This document shows positions 23,535 to 30,508 of a DNA stretch of 32,532 nt, piece after piece. How positions within the stretch are numbered: position 1 is the first letter of the stretch; each line of letters starts with the position of its first letter. The notes beneath the pieces are model-generated. The model was not told the DNA's origin, did not search any database, and saw only the letters and a list, made by a program, of their open reading frames with translations. A program made the translations under genes and the position numbers. Source of the stretch: Elusimicrobiota bacterium. Its GTDB lineage: Bacteria; Elusimicrobiota; Elusimicrobia; Elusimicrobiales; UBA9959. The stretch lies in assembly GCA_003450815.1 (NCBI GenBank), contig DMES01000047.1, forward strand, positions 1 to 32,532. Direction: 5' to 3'.

Positions 23535-25672
23535 ATGTATTTAATTTTCCGCAGAGCGGTGCCGGGGAAGTAGAATTCAAGTATTTCCAGGTAATTCTTA
23601 TTGTATTTGCCTGCAAGTCCCGCCGCGCCCGACTGGCATAGCCCTATGCCGTGGCCCCACCCGCCTCCGTAAAACCAGTAGTTGCGTATCCTGCCGTCCC
23701 TGAAGCGGTTTATTTCTATTTCAAAAAGAGTGCTTTTAAGGGGGGCAAACCCGAGAAGGTTTCGTATGAGGTGTTCTTTGGTTACGGTTACCGTTTTTTT
23801 TGAGCCCACCAGCTTGATTGAATTAACATTGCCTGAGCGGCTGCGCCGCAGCGGTACAATTTCGCGCAGGTCGCCTATGGAGTAATCCCGCTTAACGCGG
23901 AAGTCCAGGTCTTTGTGCCTTATGATTTTCATCCAGCGGTATTCGGCAGCGCGTACCTTTCCGGGATAATTGCAATTGGCCTCGGGGTTGTCCGTAAGCC
24001 AAAGGTGAAACTTCCACGGTGACAGCGCGGTTTCGGAGGAAATATTTATCCCGCCGCCGGCTTTAAACCGGAAATTCATCTTTGGAAAATAAGAGGATGG
24101 CGGCGGGTTTACGCTGTCGGGGTGATCGTAGAGATATGACGAATCACCCCAGCCGCTGACCTCGCTGGAAGCCTGTATCCAGCCGCCGCAGTTTGAATGA
24201 TAAAAGGTATAAGCGGGCTTGCCGCGATGAAGCAACAGCTCCCCTTCGGTGTCAAGCACCGCGCGGCTGGTTGAGTTGGCCTCATTCCCTCTGCCCTTGT
24301 AGGCCTGGCAGTGCTCTCCGTCGCAGATATGGTAGCCGTCGGCCTTGTGCGCGCCGCCGCGGGCGCGGCGTATTATGGCCTGGGTGCGGGCTATTACGGC
24401 CTGCGCTTTCAGGGATTCATAGGGCCATTGTGCCGCAACTTCGCTTGGCACGACTCCCATAAGATATTGTTCCATTTCAATAATATTCACCACTCCAAGG
24501 TCTTTACCTTGTATAGGGTAAATCTCTATGGCTCCCCGGTACTGGCGGTCCGAGTAGGCGAACCAGGGGTTTTTGCATTTTTTTGAACTCTCAAAAATAA
24601 CAGAGCCGTTTTTTGCGTCTTTTGAGGCCAGAATAAGAGGTCCCTGAAAACGACCGTAGATCGTGCCGCTTGAGTCTTTCAATAGCGTGCGTTCTTCGGA
24701 GGATTCCACCGTCCACTCCTGGTCGGGTGGAATTTCGGCGTATAATTTGCCGCTTGTCTTGCCGGTTATAGTGAGCCCTTCAAAAGATTTGAATTTAAGA
24801 AAATCGTTCCTGCCCTGCTTCCCGGTTTTGCCTGTGCCGATTCCCACGCGCATCTTTACCGACTTTGACAGATTATTTATCACATCCATCGGCTCCATGG
24901 TAAGCGGACGGGTTATTTTAAACGGCGGCAGAATTTCTTCCGGCTGTTTTGTGAGCTTTCCTTCCAGAACTTTTATGGCCTTTGAGGCCACAGGGTGGCC
25001 CGGCGCGTAATCAAGAACCCTGCGGTACTGGTTCCAGGCCTCATTGAATTTCCCGTCTCTGGCATAAATGCCGGCCAGCGGCAGGCGGGCTTCGGTAAAA
25101 GAGACGTCTTTTCGCAGGGCTTCTATCAAAGCGGTCTCGGCTTCCTTATACATCTTGAAATTCATATAGTTCCAGGCGATAATGTAGTCCACCCCGGCAA
25201 AATCCGGGCGCAGTTGTTTGTAGCGGTTAAGGAGTTCAACGGTTTTTTCCCTGTCGCCAAGATTTGAATAGACGCTGGCAAGTCCCAGTGTCGCCCGCTC
25301 GTGTTTCGGCGCTAGTTGGAGCGCTAGTTCAAAGGCTGCTTTGGCGGCGGTGTAATCCGCTAGATGGAACTTCAGCCAGCCGGTTTCCGCTTGGATGTCC
25401 GGGTTATTGCGGGCCAGAATGACCGCCATGTCCATGGTTTGCGCGGCAAGGCGGTATTTTCCGGCCTGGCGCCAGCACATGGCGGCGTTTAAAAGCGGCT
25501 CCGGGTTTGAGGGATCACGCGCGGCCATGCGCAGATATCCGGCTGTGGCCTTTGGCAATTCGCCCTGAAGGTAATAGGAGTAGGCGTTCGCCTGCGTGCC
25601 GTCCGGAGCCGCGGCAATGGCTTTGAGACAGATGCATGAAAAGATAAAGATAAAAATAGATATAAGGCGCAT
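23519..25672 (-). CDS. exported TPR-SpoIID/LytB domain protein
   Basis: A 717-residue protein with a signal peptide (MRLISIFIFIFSCICLKAIA). Residues about 25-260 are TPR units (YSYYLQGELPKATAGYLRMA, ADYTAAKAAFELALQLAPKH, KEAETALIEALRKD). The C-terminal 330 residues are a SpoIID/LytB domain: EMEQYLMGVVPSEVAAQWP, ESLKAQAVIARTQAI, then TFYHSNCGGWIQ and GWGHGIGLCQSGAAGLA. SpoIID cleaves denuded glycan strands of peptidoglycan in spore formers and occurs widely in non-sporulating bacteria, where it acts in wall remodelling. The open frame extends to 25927, but that start lies inside the divergent sigma gene, so ATG 25672, giving a proper signal peptide, is preferred. A TATAAA box lies only about 13 nt before it and no Shine-Dalgarno sequence is seen, so a leaderless mRNA is possible. 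Confidence 0.88.
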   Translation of the reverse strand: MRLISIFIFIFSCICLKAIAAAPDGTQANAYSYYLQGELPKATAGYLRMAARDPSNPEPLLNAAMCWRQAGKYRLAAQTMDMAVILARNNPDIQAETGWLKFHLADYTAAKAAFELALQLAPKHERATLGLASVYSNLGDREKTVELLNRYKQLRPDFAGVDYIIAWNYMNFKMYKEAETALIEALRKDVSFTEARLPLAGIYARDGKFNEAWNQYRRVLDYAPGHPVASKAIKVLEGKLTKQPEEILPPFKITRPLTMEPMDVINNLSKSVKMRVGIGTGKTGKQGRNDFLKFKSFEGLTITGKTSGKLYAEIPPDQEWTVESSEERTLLKDSSGTIYGRFQGPLILASKDAKNGSVIFESSKKCKNPWFAYSDRQYRGAIEIYPIQGKDLGVVNIIEMEQYLMGVVPSEVAAQWPYESLKAQAVIARTQAIIRRARGGAHKADGYHICDGEHCQAYKGRGNEANSTSRAVLDTEGELLLHRGKPAYTFYHSNCGGWIQASSEVSGWGDSSYLYDHPDSVNPPPSSYFPKMNFRFKAGGGINISSETALSPWKFHLWLTDNPEANCNYPGKVRAAEYRWMKIIRHKDLDFRVKRDYSIGDLREIVPLRRSRSGNVNSIKLVGSKKTVTVTKEHLIRNLLGFAPLKSTLFEIEINRFRDGRIRNYWFYGGGWGHGIGLCQSGAAGLAGKYNKNYLEILEFYFPGTALRKIKYIKKKG

Positions 25673-25716
25673 CGTATAAAATTTTATAATGATATCGTAT
25701 GAAATTATTGTGGGCA

Positions 25717-25862
25717 GTGAATAGCGAAGTAGCGATTGGCAAATATCAAAAAGGGTTATGAAACAGGGACTAGTAAATAGAGAATAGCGGCGCAGGGGAG
25801 TAAAAATACAAAGTAATACTTTCCCTATTCGCTGTTCGCTAACCCCTATCCGCTTTCTTCTT
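25717..25862 (+). repeat. hairpin micro-repeat element G (GAATAGCGA words)
   Basis: GAATAGCGAAGTAGCGATTGG near 25719 and AGAATAGCGG at 25781-25790 face TATTCGCTGTTCGC (25826-25839), AACCCCTATCCGC and more C/T-rich words up to the last base before ATG 25863. CAGGGACTAG and TTCCCTATTC also match in inverted order. It fills the gap between the divergent SpoIID and sigma genes. The segment AGCGATTGGCAA recurs as AGCGAATTGGCAA near 27054, linking this element to element I. Confidence 0.65.
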
Positions 25863-26429
25863 ATGACTGACGCTGAACTGATGGATGCTTTCGCGGATGG
25901 GGAAAGCGACGCCTTGGGAGAGATCATTTCCCGCTACAAAACCCCGCTTTTTAATTATCTTCTGCGAATAACCGGAAATGCGGATGTGGCGGAGGACCTG
26001 TTCCAGGATGTGTTTGTTAAGATTGTGCGGTCACCAAAGGCATACGGGGAGCGGTTTAAATTTTCCGCTTGGTTGTTTACCGTGGCGCATCATGCGGCTA
26101 TGGACTATTTTAGGCGCGGTTCTGCGCAAAAGACGGTTGCGCTTGATGGAGATGCGGAAAACCAGGGGCTAGCAGAACGCCTGGTTTCGGGTGAGCCGGG
26201 GCCAGATCAGGCGGTTCAAAACCTTGAACTAAAACGCCGTATTGAAAAGGCCTTGGCGCTTCTTTCCGGGGAACAGCGTGAGGTTTTTTACCTCAGGCAT
26301 TATTCCGGCCTCTCTTTTAAGGAAATTGCGGTTTTGCTCAAAATACCCCTCGGAACTGCTTTAGCACGCATGTCCAGAGCCGCAGCCGTGTTAAGGAGGG
26401 AATTGGGGGACAAGGAGTTGAGCGCCTAG
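25863..26429 (+). CDS. ECF-type RNA polymerase sigma factor
   Basis: A 188-residue sigma-70-family protein with only regions 2 and 4, as in extracytoplasmic-function sigma factors. Region 2 contains YLLRITGNADVAEDLFQDVF (about 38-57) and the -10-binding FSAWLFTVAHHAAMDYFRR. Region 4 has LSGEQREVFYLRHYSGLSFK followed by EIAVLLKIPLGTALARMSRA, the -35-binding helix-turn-helix. It is followed by a zinc-finger anti-sigma gene, so its activity is likely controlled by release from that membrane protein. ATG 25863 directly follows a repeat element and lacks a Shine-Dalgarno sequence. The stop abuts another element at 26430. Confidence 0.93.
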   Translation: MTDAELMDAFADGESDALGEIISRYKTPLFNYLLRITGNADVAEDLFQDVFVKIVRSPKAYGERFKFSAWLFTVAHHAAMDYFRRGSAQKTVALDGDAENQGLAERLVSGEPGPDQAVQNLELKRRIEKALALLSGEQREVFYLRHYSGLSFKEIAVLLKIPLGTALARMSRAAAVLRRELGDKELSA

Positions 26430-26515
26430 GAATTCAGAATTCAGTAGTCAGAATGAGGATGTACACGACGATAAAAACTCCCCATTCTGAATACTGACTC
26501 CTGACTTCTAAATTC
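26430..26515 (+). repeat. hairpin micro-repeat element H (GAATTCAG / AGTAGTCAG words)
   Basis: GAATTCAGAATTCAG followed by TAGTCAGAATG (26430-26455) begins on the base after the sigma stop codon. The opposite arm at 26483-26515 reads CATTCTGAATACTGACTCC then TGACTTCTAAATTC. The arms are reverse complements with a few changes and swapped words, around a 27-nt loop. The words match those of the perfect hairpin at 17515-17562, nine kilobases away, so these are two copies of one family. Confidence 0.85.
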
Positions 26516-26588
26516 CGCCTCTACGCAGCAATATGAAAGGACTGCAATAAAAAACATCGGTTTTACGTTATATGGTAAAGGGGCGCAT

Positions 26589-27098
26589 ATGACCTGTGAA
26601 GAGTCGGAAAAAACAATCCTGTATTTCTACGGAGAACTTGACGGCGCCGCTAAGGACTTGGCACGCAGCCATATAAGCGCCTGCTCTAGTTGCTCGGCTC
26701 AATTAGCTGTGCTTGCGGAGGCTTGTCGTTATCTTAAAGAGGCCAGGATGGAGCCTGGCTTATCCTTAACGGAAAAGACGCTGGAACTTGCCCTGAACGC
26801 GCGGCCGCGCGGATTTTTTGAGGTTCTTGCGTTTGACTGGAGGCAGACAATTGAGGCTGTGGCTTTTACTGTGATAGTGGCTGCGGGCTTTGCCTCCATG
26901 GAAAACAAGAACGCTGTATGGAAAAGCGATATAGAGAACAGGCTTGATGCGATGGAATACGGTATTTATCAGCTTCAGAGCGATAACACTTCAATGTGGC
27001 AGGCTGATTTTAACCATAGGTATTCCGATCTGGAATCCGGAATAACGAATGAAGCGAATTGGCAAGCGAATCTCACGAATAGCGGAGAGGAGGTATAG
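26589..27098 (+). CDS. zinc-finger (zf-HC2) membrane anti-sigma factor
   Basis: A 169-residue protein. The N-terminal ZAS domain has H28-x3-C32-x2-C35 (SHISACSSCSAQL), which binds zinc and holds the sigma factor. A single membrane helix follows near 90-103 (AVAFTVIVAAGFASM), and the rest is outside, with a coiled segment (DIENRLDAMEYGIYQLQSD). The last residues (NEANWQANLTNS) are encoded by GCGAAT-type repeat words of the element that follows, so the natural C-terminus may have been replaced or extended. AAAGGGG precedes ATG 26589. It lies 159 nt after its sigma factor, with an element in between, an unusually wide gap for such pairs. Confidence 0.88.
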   Translation: MTCEESEKTILYFYGELDGAAKDLARSHISACSSCSAQLAVLAEACRYLKEARMEPGLSLTEKTLELALNARPRGFFEVLAFDWRQTIEAVAFTVIVAAGFASMENKNAVWKSDIENRLDAMEYGIYQLQSDNTSMWQADFNHRYSDLESGITNEANWQANLTNSGEEV

Positions 27099-27175
27099 AA
27101 ATCAAATCAGTAACAATGGAAAGATTGGAAATCACAACCATTCGTGGTATTAGTAATTTTATTCGTCTTATTCGC
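27045..27175 (+). repeat. hairpin micro-repeat element I (GCGAAT / CACGAAT words)
   Basis: ACGAAT (27045), GCGAAT (27054), GCGAAT (27066) and CACGAAT (27074) lie inside the 3' end of the anti-sigma gene. ATTCGTG (27140), ATTCGT (27161) and ATTCGC (27170) lie after its stop. The arms are reverse complements at word level. Part of the left arm is in frame and translated, giving the repeated N-x-A-N residues at the anti-sigma C-terminus. Confidence 0.65.
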
Positions 27176-27193
27176 AACTGAAAAGGAGAAATT

Positions 27194-27877
27194 ATGAATA
27201 GAAAACTTGTGTTTTTAACGATGGTTTCAGCTATGCTTGCAATCCCGGCGGTTTATGCGGCCGCCCAGGACAGACCTGAACCTGCGCCTGAAGGGATGGA
27301 CGAGGTCTGGCAGAAACCGCCACATCCGGGCTCGGGCGGCGGCGACATGGAGATGAAAGGAAAAAATGGCCCCGGCATGAGGCTGAGGGGGGAGATTGGC
27401 GAAGGCAAACGTGGCATGGGGGCTGGGTTCGTCTCCGGGGAAGAGGCAATAATAATTATAAAGAAGCATGATCCCCAATTCGCCGCGCTGCTTGAGGATC
27501 TTAAGAATACCGCTCCCGCCAAATACAGGATGGCTATCGGTATGGCGGGTAAATTCCTGGTCATGGCAAAAATGGAAAATGATGAAAACCTGGCAAAAGA
27601 CGCCGTCAGGGGCCTTTCACTTGAGTACGCAACCAGGGAACTGTCACGAAGTTATGAGAAAGCCGCCGACCAGGACAAGGCAAAAATAAAAGCCGATATA
27701 AAAGTCAAAACAGCCGAGCTCTTTGATCTAAGGCAGAAAGAGCAGTCAATGAGAATACAGCATATGGAAAAAGAGGTCGCCAAACTTAAGGCAAAGCTTG
27801 AAAGCAGAAAGAATAATAAGGCCAAGATAGTAGATCAGCGTGTTGAAGAGCTGACCGGAGAAGGCAGCGGCTGGTAA
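27194..27877 (+). CDS. exported Met/Gly-rich coiled-coil protein of the ECF module
   Basis: A 227-residue protein with a signal peptide (1-22, ending VYAA). Residues 25-75 are low-complexity, rich in Pro, Gly, Met and charged residues. The rest is predicted helical and highly charged (about 80-220), with long runs such as QMRIQ/MEKEVAKLKAKLES-type heptads. The layout recalls small periplasmic stress proteins of the Spy/CpxP/ZraP group that are controlled by envelope-stress systems, but the LTxxQ motif was not seen. AAAAGGAG before ATG 27194 is a good Shine-Dalgarno sequence. It is probably a direct product of the sigma/anti-sigma module. Confidence 0.75.
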   Translation: MNRKLVFLTMVSAMLAIPAVYAAAQDRPEPAPEGMDEVWQKPPHPGSGGGDMEMKGKNGPGMRLRGEIGEGKRGMGAGFVSGEEAIIIIKKHDPQFAALLEDLKNTAPAKYRMAIGMAGKFLVMAKMENDENLAKDAVRGLSLEYATRELSRSYEKAADQDKAKIKADIKVKTAELFDLRQKEQSMRIQHMEKEVAKLKAKLESRKNNKAKIVDQRVEELTGEGSGW

Positions 27878-27878
27878 C

Positions 27879-28012
27879 AGCAGGGTATAGGGTTTAGGGT
27901 AGAGGGGATAGGGCAGGGTAAAAGCAGCGCAGATAACAAAACGACCAAATTAAACCCCCGCAGTCTTTTAAAGACTGCGGGGGTTTAAAACTTTACCCTA
28001 TACCCTATTTTA
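27879..28012 (+). repeat. hairpin micro-repeat element J (GGGTATAGGG words)
   Basis: CAGCAGGGTATAGGGTTTAG then GGTAGAGGGGATAGGGCAGGG follows the stop of the coiled-coil gene. The right arm ACCCTATACCCTATTTTA (27995-28012) carries the complementary words and includes the stop codon of the convergent protease gene. It begins like element C (ACAGCAGG, then GATA or GTATA, then GTTT), which also starts at a stop codon, so C and J are copies of one family. A strong terminator sits in the middle. Confidence 0.82.
27951..27987. terminator. bidirectional intrinsic terminator
   Basis: TAAACCCCCGCAGTC (27951-27965) pairs perfectly with GACTGCGGGGGTTTA (27973-27987) around the loop TTTTAAA. With A and T flanks on both sides, it would serve both convergent genes. 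Confidence 0.9.
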
Positions 28013-29210
28013 GCTTGGCCGCGTCTATCATGCCCGCGCCTTCTTCAGTCGGTTTTAGGCCCAAGCTCGAAGCTGATTTGGTCAAGGCTTCCCTGACCGC
28101 TGCCGGGTTTTTTGCTCCGGCGGATATAGCTAAAGCCGCCAGGCCCGCCATATGGGGAGAGGCCATGGAGGTACCGGACATAGTTGAGTATCTTCCGCCT
28201 TTGGAAGTGGAATAAATATCAACTCCGGGAGCTATAAAGGCGATCTCCGCTCCTCTTGAGGAGAAGGAGGCTATCTTGTTCCCTGAATCTGAGGCGGAAA
28301 TTGCTATGGATTCAGGGTATTTGGCCGGGTAACCTACCGCGCCGGAATTGTTGCCGGCAGCGCATACTATGGTGACGCCGGCAATGCTTGCCGCAGTCAC
28401 GGCTTTTGCCATAGCTTCCACCGAATCGGTGCCGCCCAGGCTCATATTTATTACATCCATCTTATTCTGTGCCGCCCATTCAATGCCGGAAACGACGTTG
28501 GAATATGTGCCGGAGCCGTTTTTGTCAAGCACTTTTACGGCGTAAAGCTTTACCCTTGGGGCTACCCCCACCACGCCTTTGGAGTCCCTGGCCGCGCCTA
28601 TGGTGCCGGATACATGTGTGCCGTGGCCCTGATCGTCCAAGGGAGATGTTGTGGGGGCAATAGCGTTGTAACCGCCGGCGTAATTGGCTTTCAGGTCAGG
28701 ATGGTTGTAATCCATCCCCGTGTCTATGACAGCGACCTTAACTCCCGCGCCTTCGGTAAAATTCCAGGCGCCGGACGCGTTTACGCGCTTAACGCCCCAG
28801 GGAATTTCCTTTTCGGCGGGATCCACAACCGGCTTGATATCTGAGAACACTGGGGCGTTCCAGCCTTCTCCGGTGCGTATCATGTCCATCGCCTGTTCCA
28901 TGGTCGGCAGCTGTTTTTCCGTCATGGATACCGGGGCTTCTTCTATCCACTTGATGTATTTATCCTCGTCAATATGGGTTACGCCCGGCAGTGAGTAAAT
29001 GCTGGCATCTTTGATGCTGTCTGGGAAAACAGCCACCAGGGCGTCTATTATGCTGAATTGCTTTGTGACCCTGCCGCCGATGTTTTCAATGCTTTTTACC
29101 ATGGCGCCGCCGCGGTAGGCCGCTTCAAAACTTATGATTTTCTGCGAGGCTTGCGCATGTGCCGCTAACATCAGTAGTGCGCCGGTAAATATCAAGAGTG
29201 CTTTCTTCAT
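28005..29210 (-). CDS. subtilisin-like serine protease (S8) with propeptide
   Basis: A 401-residue exported protease. A signal peptide (1-22) is followed by an I9-type inhibitor propeptide (about 24-90, ending near THIDEDKYIKW) and a compact peptidase S8 domain. The triad is D163 (VAVIDTGMDYNHPDL), H196 (GHGTHVSGTIGA) and S348 (GTSMASPHMAGLAAL), with oxyanion N287 (AAGNNSG). There are no extra C-terminal domains. The open frame extends to 29363, but ATG 29210 follows GGAGGAG closely and gives the signal peptide, so it is chosen. Expected to act in the periplasm or outside the cell; the substrate is unknown. Confidence 0.94.
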   Translation of the reverse strand: MKKALLIFTGALLMLAAHAQASQKIISFEAAYRGGAMVKSIENIGGRVTKQFSIIDALVAVFPDSIKDASIYSLPGVTHIDEDKYIKWIEEAPVSMTEKQLPTMEQAMDMIRTGEGWNAPVFSDIKPVVDPAEKEIPWGVKRVNASGAWNFTEGAGVKVAVIDTGMDYNHPDLKANYAGGYNAIAPTTSPLDDQGHGTHVSGTIGAARDSKGVVGVAPRVKLYAVKVLDKNGSGTYSNVVSGIEWAAQNKMDVINMSLGGTDSVEAMAKAVTAASIAGVTIVCAAGNNSGAVGYPAKYPESIAISASDSGNKIASFSSRGAEIAFIAPGVDIYSTSKGGRYSTMSGTSMASPHMAGLAALAISAGAKNPAAVREALTKSASSLGLKPTEEGAGMIDAAKLK

Positions 29211-29333
29211 TTCTCCTCCCGCCGCGAGTATTATTAACCCAAAAATTTTAATTGAATTTTTTGGGAAGGCTAAGGGCTTGAAGTTTACCGGGATACAAAT
29301 AAATCTTCCCTGCTTCAGCCCTGCACCAACCCA

Positions 29334-29363
29334 AATATAGGACTTTTGGTTGATGAAAGTCAA
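29334..29363 (-). promoter_or_regulatory. sigma70-like promoter for the S8 protease gene
   Basis: On the minus strand TTGACT (29363-29358) and TATATT (29339-29334) are spaced by 18 nt. Transcription would begin near 29327, giving a leader of about 117 nt. The leader holds an AT-rich CCCAAAAA/TTTTTTGGG-type palindrome near 29239-29266. Confidence 0.55.
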
Positions 29364-29368
29364 TCAAA

Positions 29369-30244
29369 TCATCTTTTCCCTGTGTTTCCGCCTATATTCA
29401 GCCCGCCCAGCACTCCGGCTGTCTCTGGGTTATTCATGAGAGCGTTCGCAACATTGGGGTTGGCCATAAGCGTGGCTATCTGCGGATTAGCGGATAATAT
29501 GTTATTTAAAGAGTCGGGGTTTTTCAGCATATCCTGCATCGCCGGGGAATTTATTATGGCGGAGGCAAGCGAGCTTGAGGCCACGGCGTTTATTACCTGC
29601 GGGTTCCCCAGCGCCGCTTTTACCACGCTGTTTCCCAAAAAGTTGTTTACTACGGTGGCGTTTGAAAGGTAATTTTGCAAGCCCTGCGCGCTGCCGAGCG
29701 CCGACTTTACCGTGCCCCGAGACATAAATCCTCCGACTACAAAAGAATTATTGAACAGGGCGCTGACAGCCTTTGGATTATTCATGGTTTGGCCCACCGC
29801 GTAGGTAAGATACCCCTTTGTAAAGCCGAAAGATTTTTGTTCCTGTTCTTTCATGGCATTTCGGGGCTGCGACGCCGCCTGTTGATAGCCGGCCGCTGTT
29901 TTGCGCTCCCGAGGTTTTGCGGCGGACCTCTGGTTTTTTGCGGGTTCCAGCGGTTTTGCGTCATCCGCTTCTTTCTGAGCGGAGTTGTTTTGCGGATCGG
30001 AAGCGTTACCAGTGCGGTAATGCAGCGAATAGCCGGTGTCTGCCAGCTCAGGAGTGTAAACAGTGGTGTTTTTTTTTATTTCTCCTTCAGAGGAGTTAAA
30101 AACAGTTTCTTCTTCTTTTGAAAGACCTACGTCTCCCGAATTTACCTTCATTGTCCATTTTAGCAGCGGTATGGCTATAAGAATGTAAACAGGCGTCAGA
30201 TACAGCCATATTTTCCAACCTGATTTTTCTTTTTCCTGGTCCAT
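29369..30244 (-). CDS. membrane-anchored protein with NP repeats
   Basis: A 291-residue protein I cannot assign. One membrane helix lies at 11-30 (KIWLYLTPVYILIAIPLLKW), with a short cytoplasmic N-terminus. Residues 35-140 are polar and probably disordered (Gln, Lys, Glu, Asn rich). From 140 to 280 come short helical units marked by Asn-Pro: N156-P157, N214-P215, N242-P243, N253-P254, N262-P263 and N272-P273, at 10-11-residue spacing in the last four, with Met/Leu/Ala-rich stretches between. This recalls the NP-rich helices of STI1/ubiquilin chaperone-binding domains; no homology is claimed. A strong promoter lies upstream. The gene is followed by the protease gene on the same strand. Confidence 0.75.
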   Translation of the reverse strand: MDQEKEKSGWKIWLYLTPVYILIAIPLLKWTMKVNSGDVGLSKEEETVFNSSEGEIKKNTTVYTPELADTGYSLHYRTGNASDPQNNSAQKEADDAKPLEPAKNQRSAAKPRERKTAAGYQQAASQPRNAMKEQEQKSFGFTKGYLTYAVGQTMNNPKAVSALFNNSFVVGGFMSRGTVKSALGSAQGLQNYLSNATVVNNFLGNSVVKAALGNPQVINAVASSSLASAIINSPAMQDMLKNPDSLNNILSANPQIATLMANPNVANALMNNPETAGVLGGLNIGGNTGKR

Positions 30245-30373
30245 TTCTTTATGTTCCCCCTGCCCTATAAAAGGTAACGGGAATCAGGTCGCTTAACAGG
30301 CGTAAGACTTTAAGGTCGGGATGTGAACCTGTTTCTGCGGCCTGTCGCCTGCAACCTTTCCTGATACGATAAT

Positions 30374-30402
30374 AATATAACAATGAACTCCCTCCATGTC
30401 AA
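30374..30402 (-). promoter_or_regulatory. strong sigma70-like promoter for the NP-repeat protein gene
   Basis: On the minus strand TTGACA (30402-30397), a 17-nt spacer and TATATT (30379-30374) match the consensus in ten of twelve positions or better. The start would be near 30367, leaving a leader of about 120 nt with several short inverted words (CAGGCG/CGCCTG). Confidence 0.7.
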
Positions 30403-30483
30403 TTGTATAGTTTGTGAACTGACCGGCATTGACGCGGCGGCCGGCGTTAAGGGCCCAGGTTGGGGCTTCTCACGCAAAATCTT

Positions 30484-30503
30484 AAAAAGGCAGTTGCCTT
30501 TTT
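30484..30503 (-). terminator. intrinsic terminator after the phosphoesterase gene
   Basis: AAAAAGGC and GCCTTTTT form an 8-bp stem with the loop AGTT. On the minus strand it lies six bases beyond the stop at 30509. Confidence 0.75.
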
Positions 30504-30508
30504 GCTTT

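Noticed and set aside
25673..25927. Extended N-terminus of the SpoIID protein starting inside the sigma gene
   Set aside because: The added residues have no signal peptide, cross repeat element G and overlap a divergent gene. ATG 25672 gives a proper signal peptide.
5091..28012. CRISPR array or telomere-type repeats (words such as TTAGGG near 27899)
   Set aside because: There are no constant-length spacers and no cas genes. The words are short, degenerate and arranged as inverted arms rather than as a direct array.
29211..29363. Extended N-terminus of the S8 protease
   Set aside because: It covers the likely promoter and leader. ATG 29210 has a strong Shine-Dalgarno sequence and begins the signal peptide.
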